Below are positions 10,523 to 21,478 of a stretch of DNA of 64,000 nucleotides, piece by piece. Within the stretch, counting starts at the first letter, position 1. Every line of letters begins with the position of its first letter. A program made the position numbers and the translations under genes. This DNA is from Xenoacremonium recifei (lineage: Eukaryota; Ascomycota; Sordariomycetes; Hypocreales; Nectriaceae). The stretch is taken from assembly GCA_012184525.1 (NCBI GenBank), contig WOFQ01000046.1, forward strand, positions 62,001 to 126,000. The letters run 5' to 3'. The notes under the pieces were generated by a model. The model did no database searches. It was not told where the DNA came from and worked only from the letters and a program-made list of their open reading frames with translations.

Positions 10523-11012
10523 AAGTATTTTCCGAGTTCATGTCGAGTATATAATATCATGCATCTAGATACCGGTGCAGGAGAATCATTGGGATACAAA
10601 GCGAATTTGTTTGTGGGATACTTTGTTTGGAGATTTTCGGAACAAAAATAAAACTTCAAACACTGCAATATGGGCCCTTCAATCCAAGAGGCTACTTGGG
10701 GTGAACGCAATATGTTGCGAAGCATGGACGGAGATAAATCCAAGCCGAGAGGAGGTAGAAATACCAAGAGACTTCTCAAGCCGAGTTCTGCGACAGCATG
10801 AAGATCTTGATCGCCCTTTTGTCTTGAGATAGAAGATACGTCAAACCTAGGAAGTATGAAACGAGAGTGAGAATGGCGAACAGGCATATCGTCGAAAACA
10901 AGGCCGCACTCCGCTACCCAAGTGAATTACCACTACGAGTTGAACGCCAGATCGATACATCAATAAGACGAACAAATTTCCCAGACTTGCATACAATGCT
11001 GATAGGGTCCCC
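10523..11012. other. convergent 3' intergenic region
   Basis: These 490 bp separate the dioxygenase from the oppositely oriented oxidoreductase. They are fairly AT-rich and presumably hold both 3' UTRs. No further gene is seen. Confidence 0.5.
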
Positions 11013-12372
11013 TCATTTGAAGTTACTGGTCAGCCTAGCAGGTAGCGCAGTCTTCGCATAGGCCATGTCAACCATTCTCATCTGGGCGATAGAGTCTTCA
11101 GGGGTAATCCAGTGACTTGTGTCGCGGCTCTTAACACGGTTAACAAATTGCTCCAGCTGATGACGATAAGTTGTCCAAGACGGTTCACTAGGCCATTGTG
11201 CCAATCCGGCTTCCTCAAAGGTATATCCTTTGTGGTGTGCCTTCTCAGTCCACTTCTTGACCACCTTGTTGTCGCTCTTGGAGCGGATGATGTAAGCGTC
11301 TACAACGTCAATGCGATGGTATGCCCATTGCAGAGGCACCATCCAGAGGGTGACTTTACGTGTCCGCAGCTTCTCTTGCGTGTCGGGCAGCTTCTCATCA
11401 TTGACCACTGTTTCTTTGTGCTCCACGGTGACGTGCGGCCAAGGTGTAATGTATTTGCCGCGAAGACGCCCTCCAGCTGTGCCAGTTCCACCATTGGGAA
11501 ACCGAAATTTTGCAGAGAAAGACTGGTCGCATCGCACATCGTAAGGCTCTGGGATCGCCTCCACCTCGCACTCCAGACACTCTTCAGGCTCAGCCCCGAA
11601 CACTTGTCTCAGGTACGACAATGAGTATGTGCCGATGTCCATTATAGCACCGCCCGCCAATTCGTATTTGAATCGGATATCGTCAACAGGGATCAGCCCA
11701 TGCGGTGCACTACCGTAGGCCTCGGCGCTAACAACATCGCCAGGCGTGACAAAGGAGAGAAAGAGAGCCCAAGATGGGTGAAATCGGTAATGGAATGCCT
11801 CTAGGATTATTGGCCCACCGGGCTGCGAGACCTCAGGCAGTGTAAACAACTGGCGGGCCTCTGCTTCATTGGAGACCGAGGGTTTCTCTAGCAAGACATG
11901 TTTACCGGCTCGCAGGGCGCGAACAGCCCACTCGTAATGCAACCTATTCGGCAACGGGATGAAGATGCAGTCTATGGATGGGTCGTCAAGAAGGTCTACG
12001 GGCGAGTCAGTGCTACGGCACGCGGCGAGATCGGGTCTGTCAGCACTCAGGCTGTCATCTCACCTTGGTACGAGTCTTTAATCTCAGGAATGCCGTGTTT
12101 CTTGGCATAAGCCTCTGCTCTCTTTCTATCGCGCGCTGCCACGGCTTGCACTACAACTTCAGGATGAGTCTTCGCCGGACCTATAAGCGTCAAAGGGCTA
12201 CCTCGCATCAACGAGCACGCGTCAGTCTCTTGCGGGGTAGAAACACCCAGACAGCTTACGCTATTTTCGCGGCGCCCAGAATGCCGAACCTCAGCGGGTT
12301 CTCGGCCTTTGGAACTGTCGGCGGGTATAGACCCGTATATATGCGGGAAATAGCGCTTATCAGTGAGGCCAT
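11013..12372 (-). CDS. Gfo/Idh/MocA-family NAD(P)-dependent oxidoreductase
   Basis: Three exons (12372-12260, 12197-12064, 11995-11013) give 409 residues. Exon 1 supplies the Rossmann motif FGILGAAKIA, exon 2 the PAKTHPEVVVQAVAARD segment with the second strand, and exon 3 opens with DLLDDPSIDCIFIPLPNRLH followed by LEKPSVSN, the EKP signature whose lysine is catalytic. FHYRFHP and AGGAIMDIGTYSLSYLR complete the C-terminal Gfo/Idh domain. The closest characterised groups are dimeric dihydrodiol dehydrogenases and D-xylose dehydrogenases, which oxidise vicinal diols or sugars in the cytosol. Next to an aromatic-degrading set, a dihydrodiol role is attractive. Its promoter shows no YTGCCGG cluster, so it may not belong to the same regulon. 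Confidence 0.9.
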
Positions 12373-13859
12373 AGTGAATTGCACGCTGTGTCAGACACGG
12401 TTCAGACGCGTCGGAGGTCAACCAAACAATGGTGAAGTGTCAGACCAAGTGGAGAGAGCAAGAGAAATGACGGACGACAGTGAGGGGGGATTTGCTGGGC
12501 GTATTCCGTAGATGCCGCACGTAGTCAGCACCCAGGCCATCAAACAAACCAATGCCGATCCCCCGCTGAATCCTCCAAGAACTGAGGCGCGTACACCAGA
12601 CAGTTCAACGCAGTGTCGCTGCAATTCAAGGGATCAATATGTGCATTTCAATGACAATGCGAGCCACCTCTATTGCTTTCCAAATAAATATTCAAGGCTT
12701 GAATATACAAGGTGAGTTATCGCGCTTGAAGCGTGAAACACGCGAAGAGAATGGCCAACTCCATGTTTAAGAATGACCTACCCTATAGTACTATAAACTT
12801 GTAGCTCGTGTAGCTTCTTTTGTCACTGCTACTCCTCTAATGGAGAACAAAATCCATTCCGTGATGATATGTCAGATACAAATATTAATTAATGTGTGCT
12901 CTTTCTACAAACAAGACATTCAAAAAGTTTACCTCCACTAAACGACTTGTCAAGTGTTTTTCGCCATTGTTGTATCAATTGTTTTTAGATATGTGGAATG
13001 TCAACCCTAAGTTTATGCGTTCAGACCGGAGATGCCGAATTCGGGGCTTTCCGGGAGTCTCCGGAACCGCTCTCCATTCGAGCCTTTTCAGCACGAGAGT
13101 CATGCGCCCTCGGAGGACACAGACAGCGAAAGGTTTGTAGCCTTACTGTTGATTTGTAAAGAATATGTCTGGTGCCATTGGCCCGCAATGAGACACGATA
13201 GTCAAAAATTGGAGAATTCCAGCACCTCCTCGGGCCGTCATAGCCGTGAGGGACGTCATTCTATGGGCCATTCTGGCAACAGGCTCCTCTTTTGTCTGAT
13301 CATTTCCGTCATAGGAAGGTCGCGGCCTAGCCAACAGCCAACCACCGAAAGGCGAAGAGAGCCTCCCCAAGAATTCAACGCGGGTTGTTGTCCGACCCCA
13401 TGAATTCTCCATCACCAACCCCGTCTGCGGAGACTCCGCGTTGGGGTAAGTGTTGGATCTCAGACTCTGCTATCTCGGGGGATTGTTGGGTTGCTTGTTC
13501 ACGAGAGAGGGAAAGAAAGCAGGTCCGGAGAAGCCGTAAGTGATTTGTTGAACAGAAGGTAGTGCTTGTACTCTGAATGGGCTGTAGCTAATCTCAGCAG
13601 AAGCTGGGTAGGGTTGGGATGCTAGTAAGGATGGCACTTTAAGAGTCAGGTGCGCAACACGGCTCAGAATGACCCAAAAAGCAATAGGTAGGGTACATTG
13701 GTAGCCTACTACATTGACTAGGATGATCGGCAAGTTCCAGTTTTCTCTGGCTCTCCGTCTTCTGCAGATATTTAATCCCACGAGAACCCAGCCCCTCTGC
13801 TGCGTAGTGTCCCCGACAATTGAGGTTGATCTCTGTCTCAGACACTCAAACTGCCCAAG
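12373..13859. other. 1.5-kb intergenic region
   Basis: No convincing gene is seen; the open frames here are short and lack family signatures. The region should hold the promoters of the flanking divergent genes. A GC-rich patch with repeated CGG/CCG triplets lies near 13025-13065. Confidence 0.5.
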
Positions 13860-15448
13860 ATGTACGAGCTTCCCCTTCGAGGAACGAAGCTGAGCCTCAC
13901 GATTGGTCTCGTGGGTGCTATGGCCTTCTTCTTACAAGGCTACGACCAGGCAGTTGTCAATGGCTTGCTCAGTCTGAGTACGTGGGAGAAACAGTTCCCC
14001 GAGATCGACACTACAAAGCACCCTGGCAGCCATACCTCGTTGATCCAGGGAACGGCCGTCGCGTTGTATGAGGTTGGCTGTGCCTTTGGCGCTGTCTCCT
14101 GTTTCTTCCTCGGTGACCTTCTCGGTAGACGTCGCCTGATTTTTGGGGCTGCATGCATTGTAATCGTTGGAGTGATTCTTCAGGCCACACCCTTTAGCCT
14201 TGGCCAGCTCATGGCAGCTCGTGTCGTCACGGGCCTGGGCGTTGGTGCTTTCACCGCCACAGTGCCGATGTGGGTGACAGAGTGCACAAAGGCTCACAAT
14301 CGAGGAAAGCTTGTCATGATGCAGGGTTGGCTTGCTATCGGCGGTGTGTGTTTCGCTACCTGGCTTGACTTTGGGTTCTTCTATGTCAAGAACTCTTCCG
14401 TCAACTGGCGCTTCCCCATTGCCTTCCAGGCCGTCTTCGCCATGATAGTCCTCGCCCTGATCATGTTCCTCCCTGGTAAGTTCACTTTCCGAGGGTTGCG
14501 TATTCCGACAGCGGAAGCTGACCCTGTTATCCAGAATCCCCTCGCTGGCTTATCATGAAGGAGGACTACGATGCTGCTGAGCATGTGCTGGATCGCCTAT
14601 ACGATATGCCTGAAGGCTCCGAGTTGATAAAGTCCGAGGTTCAGCTGATCCGACACTCCATCGCCATGGAGCAGGTTGGATCTTCCACGAATCCCTTCGC
14701 CTTGACAAAGAACCGCCACCTTCAGCGTACCTTGACGTGCATCAGTATCAACATCCTGTGCCAGATGACAGGCGTCAACATCGTCACCTTCTATTCCAAC
14801 ACCATTTTCCAAGACATCTTGCACTATGACGGCGTTGAATCGCGGGTCATATCTGGATGCATGCAGATCTGGCAGGTCATTTGTGCTGGCACTGCCATCC
14901 TGCTCATCGATCGCTTCGGTCGTCGCAAGCTTCTTGTGACTTGCGCGATCGGCATGGCTGTTGGACAAGCTGGTCTGGCTGCTCTTACGAAGTTTGCAAG
15001 CGAGGGAAATACCAAGGCAGCTGGCGCATCGCTGTTTTTCGACTTCGCCACGCTGACATTCTTCCCCATCGGTCTCTTCCTCTTGCCACTCATGTATAGC
15101 GCTGAGATCGCTCCGCTGCGGATTCGTGCCCGCGTTACGGCCATGTCCTCGGCAAGTAACTGGCTCTTCAACTTTCTTCTCGCAGAGGTGACGCCAGTTG
15201 GGTTTGACAACCTTGGTTGGAAGTATTATCTGGTTTACATGTCCATTAGCGCCTTCGCTGCCGTCTTCTTCTACTTCATGTGCCCCGAAACCAAGAATCG
15301 GGCTCTTGAGGATATTGACGAGTTCTACCTGCGCGCCGACACTATTTGGGAGCCTCGCAAGATTGCCAAGACTCTTCCCTATGATGCCGGCGTTGCAGGT
15401 GCCTTGGAGGAGAAGATTGAAAGAGCTGAGCACGCTGAGACTGCTTGA
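13860..15448 (+). CDS. MFS sugar transporter
   Basis: Exons 13860-14475 and 14535-15448 encode 509 residues; the splice restores PESPRWL, which confirms the join. Other signatures are GYDQAVVNGLL in TM1, GDLLGRRRLIF between TM2 and TM3, ARVVTGLGVGAFTATVPMWVTE, and DRFGRRKLL between TM8 and TM9; PETKNRALEDIDEFY follows the last membrane segment. This is a plasma-membrane proton symporter for a hexose, pentose, disaccharide or related polyol or acid; specificity cannot be read. It heads a group with a monocarboxylate-type MFS, a HAD hydrolase, a DUF3237 protein and an SDR. Confidence 0.92.
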
Positions 15449-15962
15449 GGCTCGGCCTGTTTGCAGTTTCGCCAATTATGTTGAAAGTCGGCATGTATAT
15501 AGAGCAAGGATAGTGCTTGCTTAAAATTTAGTATGGATATACTTCAAGTCTCTGAGTCTTTCAAGGGACGTATTCCATGTTGCTGTCTGCATGACAAGTA
15601 TGGCTTGATGAATGATGATTTTGACTTAACGGCAAATTAGTACTCTAGGTTATATGGAAATGATTCCGTAATTGACTGCAGGTTCTTGAACCGGGCCTTC
15701 CGGGCTTCAGAGAGTTGGATACAGTTGTGGGGTTATCCCCGATGCCCGGTTTGCTGGTGACTCAGGGCCGTGATCGGACGCGACAGCAGCATCAGATAAA
15801 AGGCCCAAAAGTGATGGGTTTATCCGTACGGAGTAATTACGCTTGTACCAATTGACTTAGTCATCTCCATTCTCATCGCGTGAGCGGGCATAAATTATTT
15901 CTGACTTCTCCAAAATTCCATGCACTTTCAAGCAACAAAGGTTGGATGAGCTTTTGGTCATC
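15449..15962. other. intergenic region with TCCGTACGGA palindrome
   Basis: No gene is seen in these 514 bp. A perfect 10-bp palindrome TCCGTACGGA lies at 15823-15832; related ACTCCGTA sequences recur at 25698, 62829 and 63901. Confidence 0.45.
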
Positions 15963-17455
15963 ATGAGCCGCCTTTCACGTCTACCGTCAAGACCTCACTC
16001 GAGGGAAGTGGAGCTGGGCGTTCTGGCCCCGAGCGAACCTGAAAATGCATCTCCATCGCAAGCGCAGCCAAGCACAATAATCTCTACCTGGTATGGTCAC
16101 TATGCTCTTATTGCTTTTATTTGTTTATCTTACTTACTGAACCGATGACAAAAAGGAGATCTGTTGCCATCTGTATTGCGTCGTTCACCATAGTGTTCAC
16201 ATGCTGCGGGCTGAACTTTGCCTTCGGTGTCTACCAGGCCTTATTTGAGAAGATGGCACAGCAGCCCGGAACGCCATTTACAGGTGCAAGTCCGGCACAA
16301 ATCGACTTGATCGGTACAATCTCAATATCACTGATGACGATTGGAGCCCCGTTTGTTGTCGCCTGGGCTAAGCGATTTACACCCTTCATTGTATCGTTTC
16401 TTGGGGGCATTGTTTTTGGACTGTCACTCATCCTAGCCAGCTTTGGGACAAAACTGTGGCATTTCCAACTTACTCAAGGACTATTGTTAGGTCTTGGAAC
16501 ATCGTCCTCTTATATGGTCGCTGTGACCGTCGCTCCGACTTGGTTCACGGTACATCGAGGCCTTGCAATGGGCATCATTCTGTCGGGAACAGGAGTGGGC
16601 GGTCTTGTCTGGGCGCCGGCATTGAAAGCATGCATTGATGCTATCGGGTTCCGCAATACCCTACGACTTACAGGCGGAATCTCCTTTGCCCTCATTGCAA
16701 TTGCCAGTTGTGCCATATCCTGGGAGCCCAGAACGAGGGCCCAGCTCGAGGTCGAGAGAACAGCACGCGTCAGCCGTATGGACGGTGTCTTGAAGGTGCC
16801 TCTGGTCGACGTCCGCATTGCGAAGACCCGGAAATTCGCGGCTCAAGCTGTGGGAGCCATCTTCCAGGCGGGAGCATACTATACCCCTGTCTTCTTCTTT
16901 GCTTCTTTTGCCAGCACCCTTGGGTACAGTGCTACAGCAGGAGCGAACTTTATTGCAATTAGCAATGCTTGCAATGCGGTGGGCAAAATCATCATCGGCT
17001 ACGCCTCTGATCATATCGGCCGGCTCAATACGCTCTTCCTGACTACATTGATCAGTGCCGTGGCGACATTTGGCTTTTGGTTGCCGTCAACAATGAACCA
17101 GGCCGAGTCCAGCTCGCGCAATCTATTTGTCACTTTCACCATATTTTACGGCATATTTGCGAGCGCTTATGTCTCCCTTTTCCCAGCTACCTTGGTTGAG
17201 CTTTTTGGAGTACAAAACTTCGCCTCAGTAAATGGCGCTTTGTATATGGTTCGCGGCATGGCTACCATGGTTGGCACCCCCGTGGGAGGTCTTCTAATCC
17301 GGAGCTCTGCGGTGAACATTGGCCCCAAGTCGTTTGAAGGGATGTCAATACTGGTTGGTACACTACTCTCTGCTGCCACGTTGGCAGTTTTCTGGGTACG
17401 AATCGAAGCTATGGTTGGAGCAGATGGAAAGGCAAAATGGACATGGAAATTGTGA
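15963..17455 (+). CDS. MFS monocarboxylate-type transporter (MCT/MCH-like)
   Basis: Exons 15963-16090 and 16156-17455 encode 475 residues; an in-frame ATG at 15942 would add seven. A hydrophilic Ser/Pro-rich N-terminus precedes 12 hydrophobic segments. The first helix (TIVFTCCGLNFAFGVYQALF), the QGLLLGLGTSSSYM segment of TM4 and the VHRGLAMGIILSGTGVGG stretch of the TM4-5 region are characteristic of fungal MCT-like carriers. Yeast relatives include Mch5 (riboflavin); many others are uncharacterised. It probably moves a monocarboxylate or small neutral compound across the plasma membrane and lies 294 bp upstream of the HAD hydrolase on the same strand. Confidence 0.88.
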
Positions 17456-17749
17456 GGCTGTTCGCAGAGGTCTTGGGTCTGTAACGGACCCGAAACCGGT
17501 GCACAAAATGCGACGCCTTTCGAAATACATGCCTCCTGCGAATGCCCACTGAGTATATATGTATCGCATTCCCCGGTCAGGGCGAAGGGCGTACTTGTCA
17601 ATTATTCTTCCCTTAACCCTTTTTACCTTCTCTACTCACGTCAACGGCGCGGGAGCCACCTGACGTCGAGAGATTTGAACTGTGGTTTTTCTTGTTTCCC
17701 ACTCGGACCTCCTTTCAGCGCTGGATACATAATAGGATAATTTCACATC

Positions 17750-18424
17750 ATGTCAATTTCGACACATGCTCCTCAAAAAACTAACTGGCGTCCCAAAGCC
17801 ATTGTATTTGACCTTCTCACGGGGCTTCTTGATTCATGGAGCCTCTGGGACGCCTCAACACCTTCCGCTGGATCTGCCGAGGGGAGGGCCTGGCGCAAGC
17901 GATATCTCGAGATAACTTTCAACGCTGGCACTTACGTTCCATATGAGGACCTCGCCAAGGTCGCTGCAAATGATGTGGGCTTGCCCCCGTCCGCCCCGGC
18001 GAACCTGCTGCGCGATTGGGAGAAACAGGAGGGGTGGCCCGAAAACGCGAAAGTCTTACTGAGACTGAAAGAACTAGACTACAAGCTTGGTGTAGTCACA
18101 GATTGCTCCACGAGATTGGGCCATGTGGCTGCCGGAAGAGCGTGCGCAGGTGCTGGGAATGACATCTTTGATGCTGTTATAACGGCGGAAGAGAGCGGTT
18201 TCTACAAACCGGTCCCCGAAGCCTACCAGGCTATTCTGAAAAAGATGGGATTGGACGCACAGGATGTACTATTTGTTGCAGGAAGCGCTGGTGATGTTCA
18301 AGGGGCAATGAATGTTGGCATGCGAGTTGTTTGGCACAACAAGATTGGATTACCCAAGGCAGGGAACGCAATTCCGCTCAGAGAAGCTATGTCGCTCGAT
18401 GGGGCTTTACATGATTTCCTTTGA
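17750..18424 (+). CDS. haloacid-dehalogenase-like hydrolase (HAD, type II dehalogenase-like)
   Basis: A single exon encodes 224 residues. The HAD core is intact: nucleophile Asp21 in IVFDLLTGLLDSW, the serine motif VVTDCS, the lysine in GFYKPVPEAY and the acidic motif GSAGDVQGAMNVG. In classical 2-haloacid dehalogenases the first motif is DxYGT; here it is DLLTG, so the chemistry may be phosphatase or another hydrolysis rather than dehalogenation. It is probably cytosolic. Its neighbours (MCT-like carrier, DUF3237 protein, KduD-like dehydrogenase) suggest a small carbohydrate-acid or organic-acid pathway. Confidence 0.85.
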   Translation: MSISTHAPQKTNWRPKAIVFDLLTGLLDSWSLWDASTPSAGSAEGRAWRKRYLEITFNAGTYVPYEDLAKVAANDVGLPPSAPANLLRDWEKQEGWPENAKVLLRLKELDYKLGVVTDCSTRLGHVAAGRACAGAGNDIFDAVITAEESGFYKPVPEAYQAILKKMGLDAQDVLFVAGSAGDVQGAMNVGMRVVWHNKIGLPKAGNAIPLREAMSLDGALHDFL

Positions 18425-18658
18425 TTCAGATTTCCCATAGTAAATAACAGATCACATATTTAACGAAGTCTGAACCGTCCGATACCTTGATGGCCAGCAA
18501 GAGGAGAGTCTCTTTCCTCCCTCGCTTCACGACACAGCCATTGTGAGTAAACTCAAACTACTCGGTTAATGTAGTCAAGAGAGAAAGGAAATCGCCACCC
18601 ATTGCAAGTTACGATATGCGCTTTACAAAAAGTTCCATGATGCAGAACGTATCGACTT

Positions 18659-19208
18659 TTAATTGCAGACTTTGTAAATTTGATACTCAACTGCTGACCC
18701 TTTTTCATCGACCACAAATCTCCCCTGCCCAATCCAGAGTTCATTTTCCACCCATTTCAACTTGGGATCATTGGTCTCTATAATAGGTCCGTTAAACCAC
18801 AAGTGATCTCCGAAGTTTGTTGTCTTGGCATTCGTCTTCCAAGACAGAACCTCTTGTGCTTTCTCGTCTAGCTTGAGGATGCCAGTATAATGAATGTACA
18901 GACTGTAGTCTTCCGAAGTACGGGCTTGCGTTCTTACATCTATATGAGCTACATTGGTAGTTTGGTCGAGCTTTATAACGGAATAGTCAGGAGGATGGTT
19001 CATGACAGGTGTTTAGTGAGTTTCTTACCAAGATCCAGTCTCCTCCTCCAGGAAGTATATCTGCCTTTAAGCCTTGCCCTTCAATGAAACCGGAAACTAT
19101 GGGCACAAAAACTCTTGTAGGACCTCCCAGTACAACTTTCAGCTCATGGCTGTTTTTTTGGGAAATGTATCCCCGCATCGTGAAGTAATGATTCAAAGTT
19201 GGGGCCAT
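18659..19208 (-). CDS. DUF3237-family protein
   Basis: Exons 19208-19029 and 18970-18659 encode 163 residues, close to the usual family length. The splice joins PGGGDWIL to LDQTTNVAHIDVRTQ, reproducing the DUF3237 core of PGG.DW, a strand ending in D.R, then a tyrosine-rich strand and YTGIL. DUF3237 proteins are small beta-barrels of unknown function, common beside catabolic dehydrogenases. No signal peptide or membrane segment is seen. It is divergent from the SDR gene, sharing a 480-bp promoter, so the two are probably co-expressed. Confidence 0.82.
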
Positions 19209-19688
19209 TGTGAAGTGTATTTCATTCAGCTGATCGTATCTAGCTTTAGAATCCAGAGATAACAAGATGTTTAGGTCACGATACATATATTACTTTGGCA
19301 TGGATCAAATACATTGTCGTCATGGAGGCCATGTGAAGACCGAAGGCACGGACAAAAGCATAGCCCATAAAGCCGACTCAAACTCATGTAGCCGGCCTCG
19401 GCTAGACCTTCCGAGAGCCTGAACAGAACAGTCAACATTGTCTATTTTATGGAGACATAAACCCCGCACAAGGATATCAAGATTTGCTACTATAACATTC
19501 CCGAGGTACAAATCAGTCCCCTGGTTCTACTTTATCTACCTTCAATTTCTCCGCAGAGTGTCAAGAGACCCTCGTCTATCAAGACTAATCCTGTCCAAAT
19601 CTCAGTGCTCCGGCTTATTTAGATCACCCAACTCACCACTTGAGTGGCACTGTATTTATCCTCGCACCAAAGTTTTGGGTCTTTAATC
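19209..19688. other. divergent promoter DUF3237/SDR
   Basis: These 480 bp contain no gene and should drive both flanking genes in opposite directions. No repeat comparable to the region A elements was found. Confidence 0.5.
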
Positions 19689-20536
19689 ATGGCGTCCGAC
19701 TATCTTACTCAAAGCTTTTCTCTGCAGGGAAAGACCGCTGTCGTAACCGGCGGGAGCGGCGGGCTAGGTTCGGCCATGGTACTGGCACTAGCCCGCGCAG
19801 GCGCATCGATCGTTTCCATTGAGGTACCCAATGATACTCTGGGACATGCCCTCAAGGAAAAAGTCGAGATGCTCGGAAACAAGTTCACCGTCTTTACTTG
19901 TGACTTGCAGGATGCGGCGAGCATTCGCAGGTGTTTCCAGGCTATTTGGGATGCCGAAATTGTTCCTGACATCTTACTGAATTGTGCTGGTGTCATGAGG
20001 CGAAACCTCTGTGTGAACGCCACAGATGAAGAGATTGACTTGGTAAGCCTTTCTGGGGTAGTCTCTTAACCCCCTTGTCTGCCAAAATGTGCGCTGATAT
20101 ACCGCAGATAATCAATGTCAATATGAAAGCGATCTACGTGACAACCCAAGAGTTCGGTCGAAGATTGCTAAAGCTAGGCCGGCCTGGAAAAGTCATTAAT
20201 ATTTGTTCCGTAACGGCTTATCAAGCGGGATTCAACACAAGCGTCTATTCATCTTCCAAGGGCGCAGTTTTACAGATGACAAAAGCCTTTAGTAACGAAT
20301 GGGCTTGCAAGGGAATCCAAGTAAACGCAATTGCCCCGGGCTTCATGAAGACATCAATGACAACACAATATCAAGATGACCCTAATATGACAAACTATCT
20401 TATGGCAAGAGTTCCAGCAGCCCGATGGGGCGAACCAGAAGACTTGGAAGCTGCCGTGCTGTTTTTGTCAGCTCCTCTGAATACCTTCGTTTCTGGAATC
20501 TGTTTACCCGTCGACGGAGGCTTCATGGGAAAATAA
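19689..20536 (+). CDS. short-chain dehydrogenase/reductase, KduD (2-deoxy-D-gluconate 3-dehydrogenase)-like
   Basis: Exons 19689-20042 and 20108-20536 encode 260 residues. The classical SDR features are present: cofactor motif TGGSGGLG, NCAG, the catalytic serine in NICSVTAYQAG, the YSSSK tyrosine-lysine pair, and APGFMKT after strand six. The C-terminus VSGICLPVDGGFMGK is typical of the FabG/KduD group. The acidic residue at the end of strand two (SIEVPND) argues for NAD over NADP. A role in oxidising a keto-sugar acid is plausible but unproven. It shares a promoter with the DUF3237 gene. Confidence 0.9.
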
Positions 20537-21478
20537 AAGACTCCTAATTCTCAGGTGCCTGCTCGAAGTTTTAGGTGTATTTAACAGTAATAATATTTCA
20601 GTCTCCGGGGAGGTGAAGGTGGACAGGCTTCCTCCATATGTCGCCCGTTTAGTGCGGATGCAATACAATGCTGTATACCGCTGCCATTCTCATATCGAAC
20701 CACATTTTATCGCATGAAGATTGGGCCTTTTGCTCTCTCAACATCTCGGGAATCTGCTGTTTCGATTGGTAGTCGGATCCAGGTTTCTCCGTTTTGGTCA
20801 GGCATGATAGACAGCGATTCCACTATCGCGCGGATCTAAAATTATATCGGTCGAGCAGACAGGCATGTCCAAAGGTCAGGCAGAAGGATCTACGTTATGA
20901 GGACATCGGCAAACGAGGCTGGCGCGGACAGTTGATAATACTGGCCAAATGGCCTCCTGTGCTGGACAAAGCTCATCAAAGGGGGCCTATAAAACCGAGG
21001 TGACTTTAGTGAGAATCCAGCAGGGGGCAAGCCATGGAAACACTAGCTGATGATGGGAGTCTCTTAGATCGTGGTGGGATCCCAAGCATCCTGGTACAAA
21101 GCTAAGGATTGGCATCTCCCCAAACCTGATATCAATTCCTTATGGGCGGAGCACCCAATTCTGTGTGACTGCAAGGATCCGAACAGGCAGAACCAAGCTA
21201 CGCCATCTGTACAGAGAGACACAGACATTCGCTGTCAAGAGGACGTCGACACGAGTTCCACACCCAAATCCCGCTTTCTGGGGTTGAGGACCGAAGAGTC
21301 CGTCTTCGGACTTCTGGCCCGTCCTCGCATAGTTTCTTCGGTTGAAGCCCCCGCGCCTAACCAGCTTCCCCGCGTTTCCTCCGTCTTTTGCTCCCCGCCT
21401 TTGAAAGGGTTCTGGTAATTGAGATCTTTCAGTTATCATCAAAAGCCCTTGACGTGAATGCCATAGCCAAAGCAACGT
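20537..21478. other. intergenic region, no gene seen
   Basis: These 942 bp follow the SDR and precede the Zn2Cys6 regulator. Only short open frames without recognisable motifs are present. The part near 21240-21410 is fairly GC-rich and may be the regulator's 5' UTR or promoter. Confidence 0.45.

Noticed and set aside
14597..15475. Long (292-codon) open frame on the minus strand
   Set aside because: It lies wholly antisense to the sugar transporter exon, has no family motif, and is a by-product of codon bias in the real gene.
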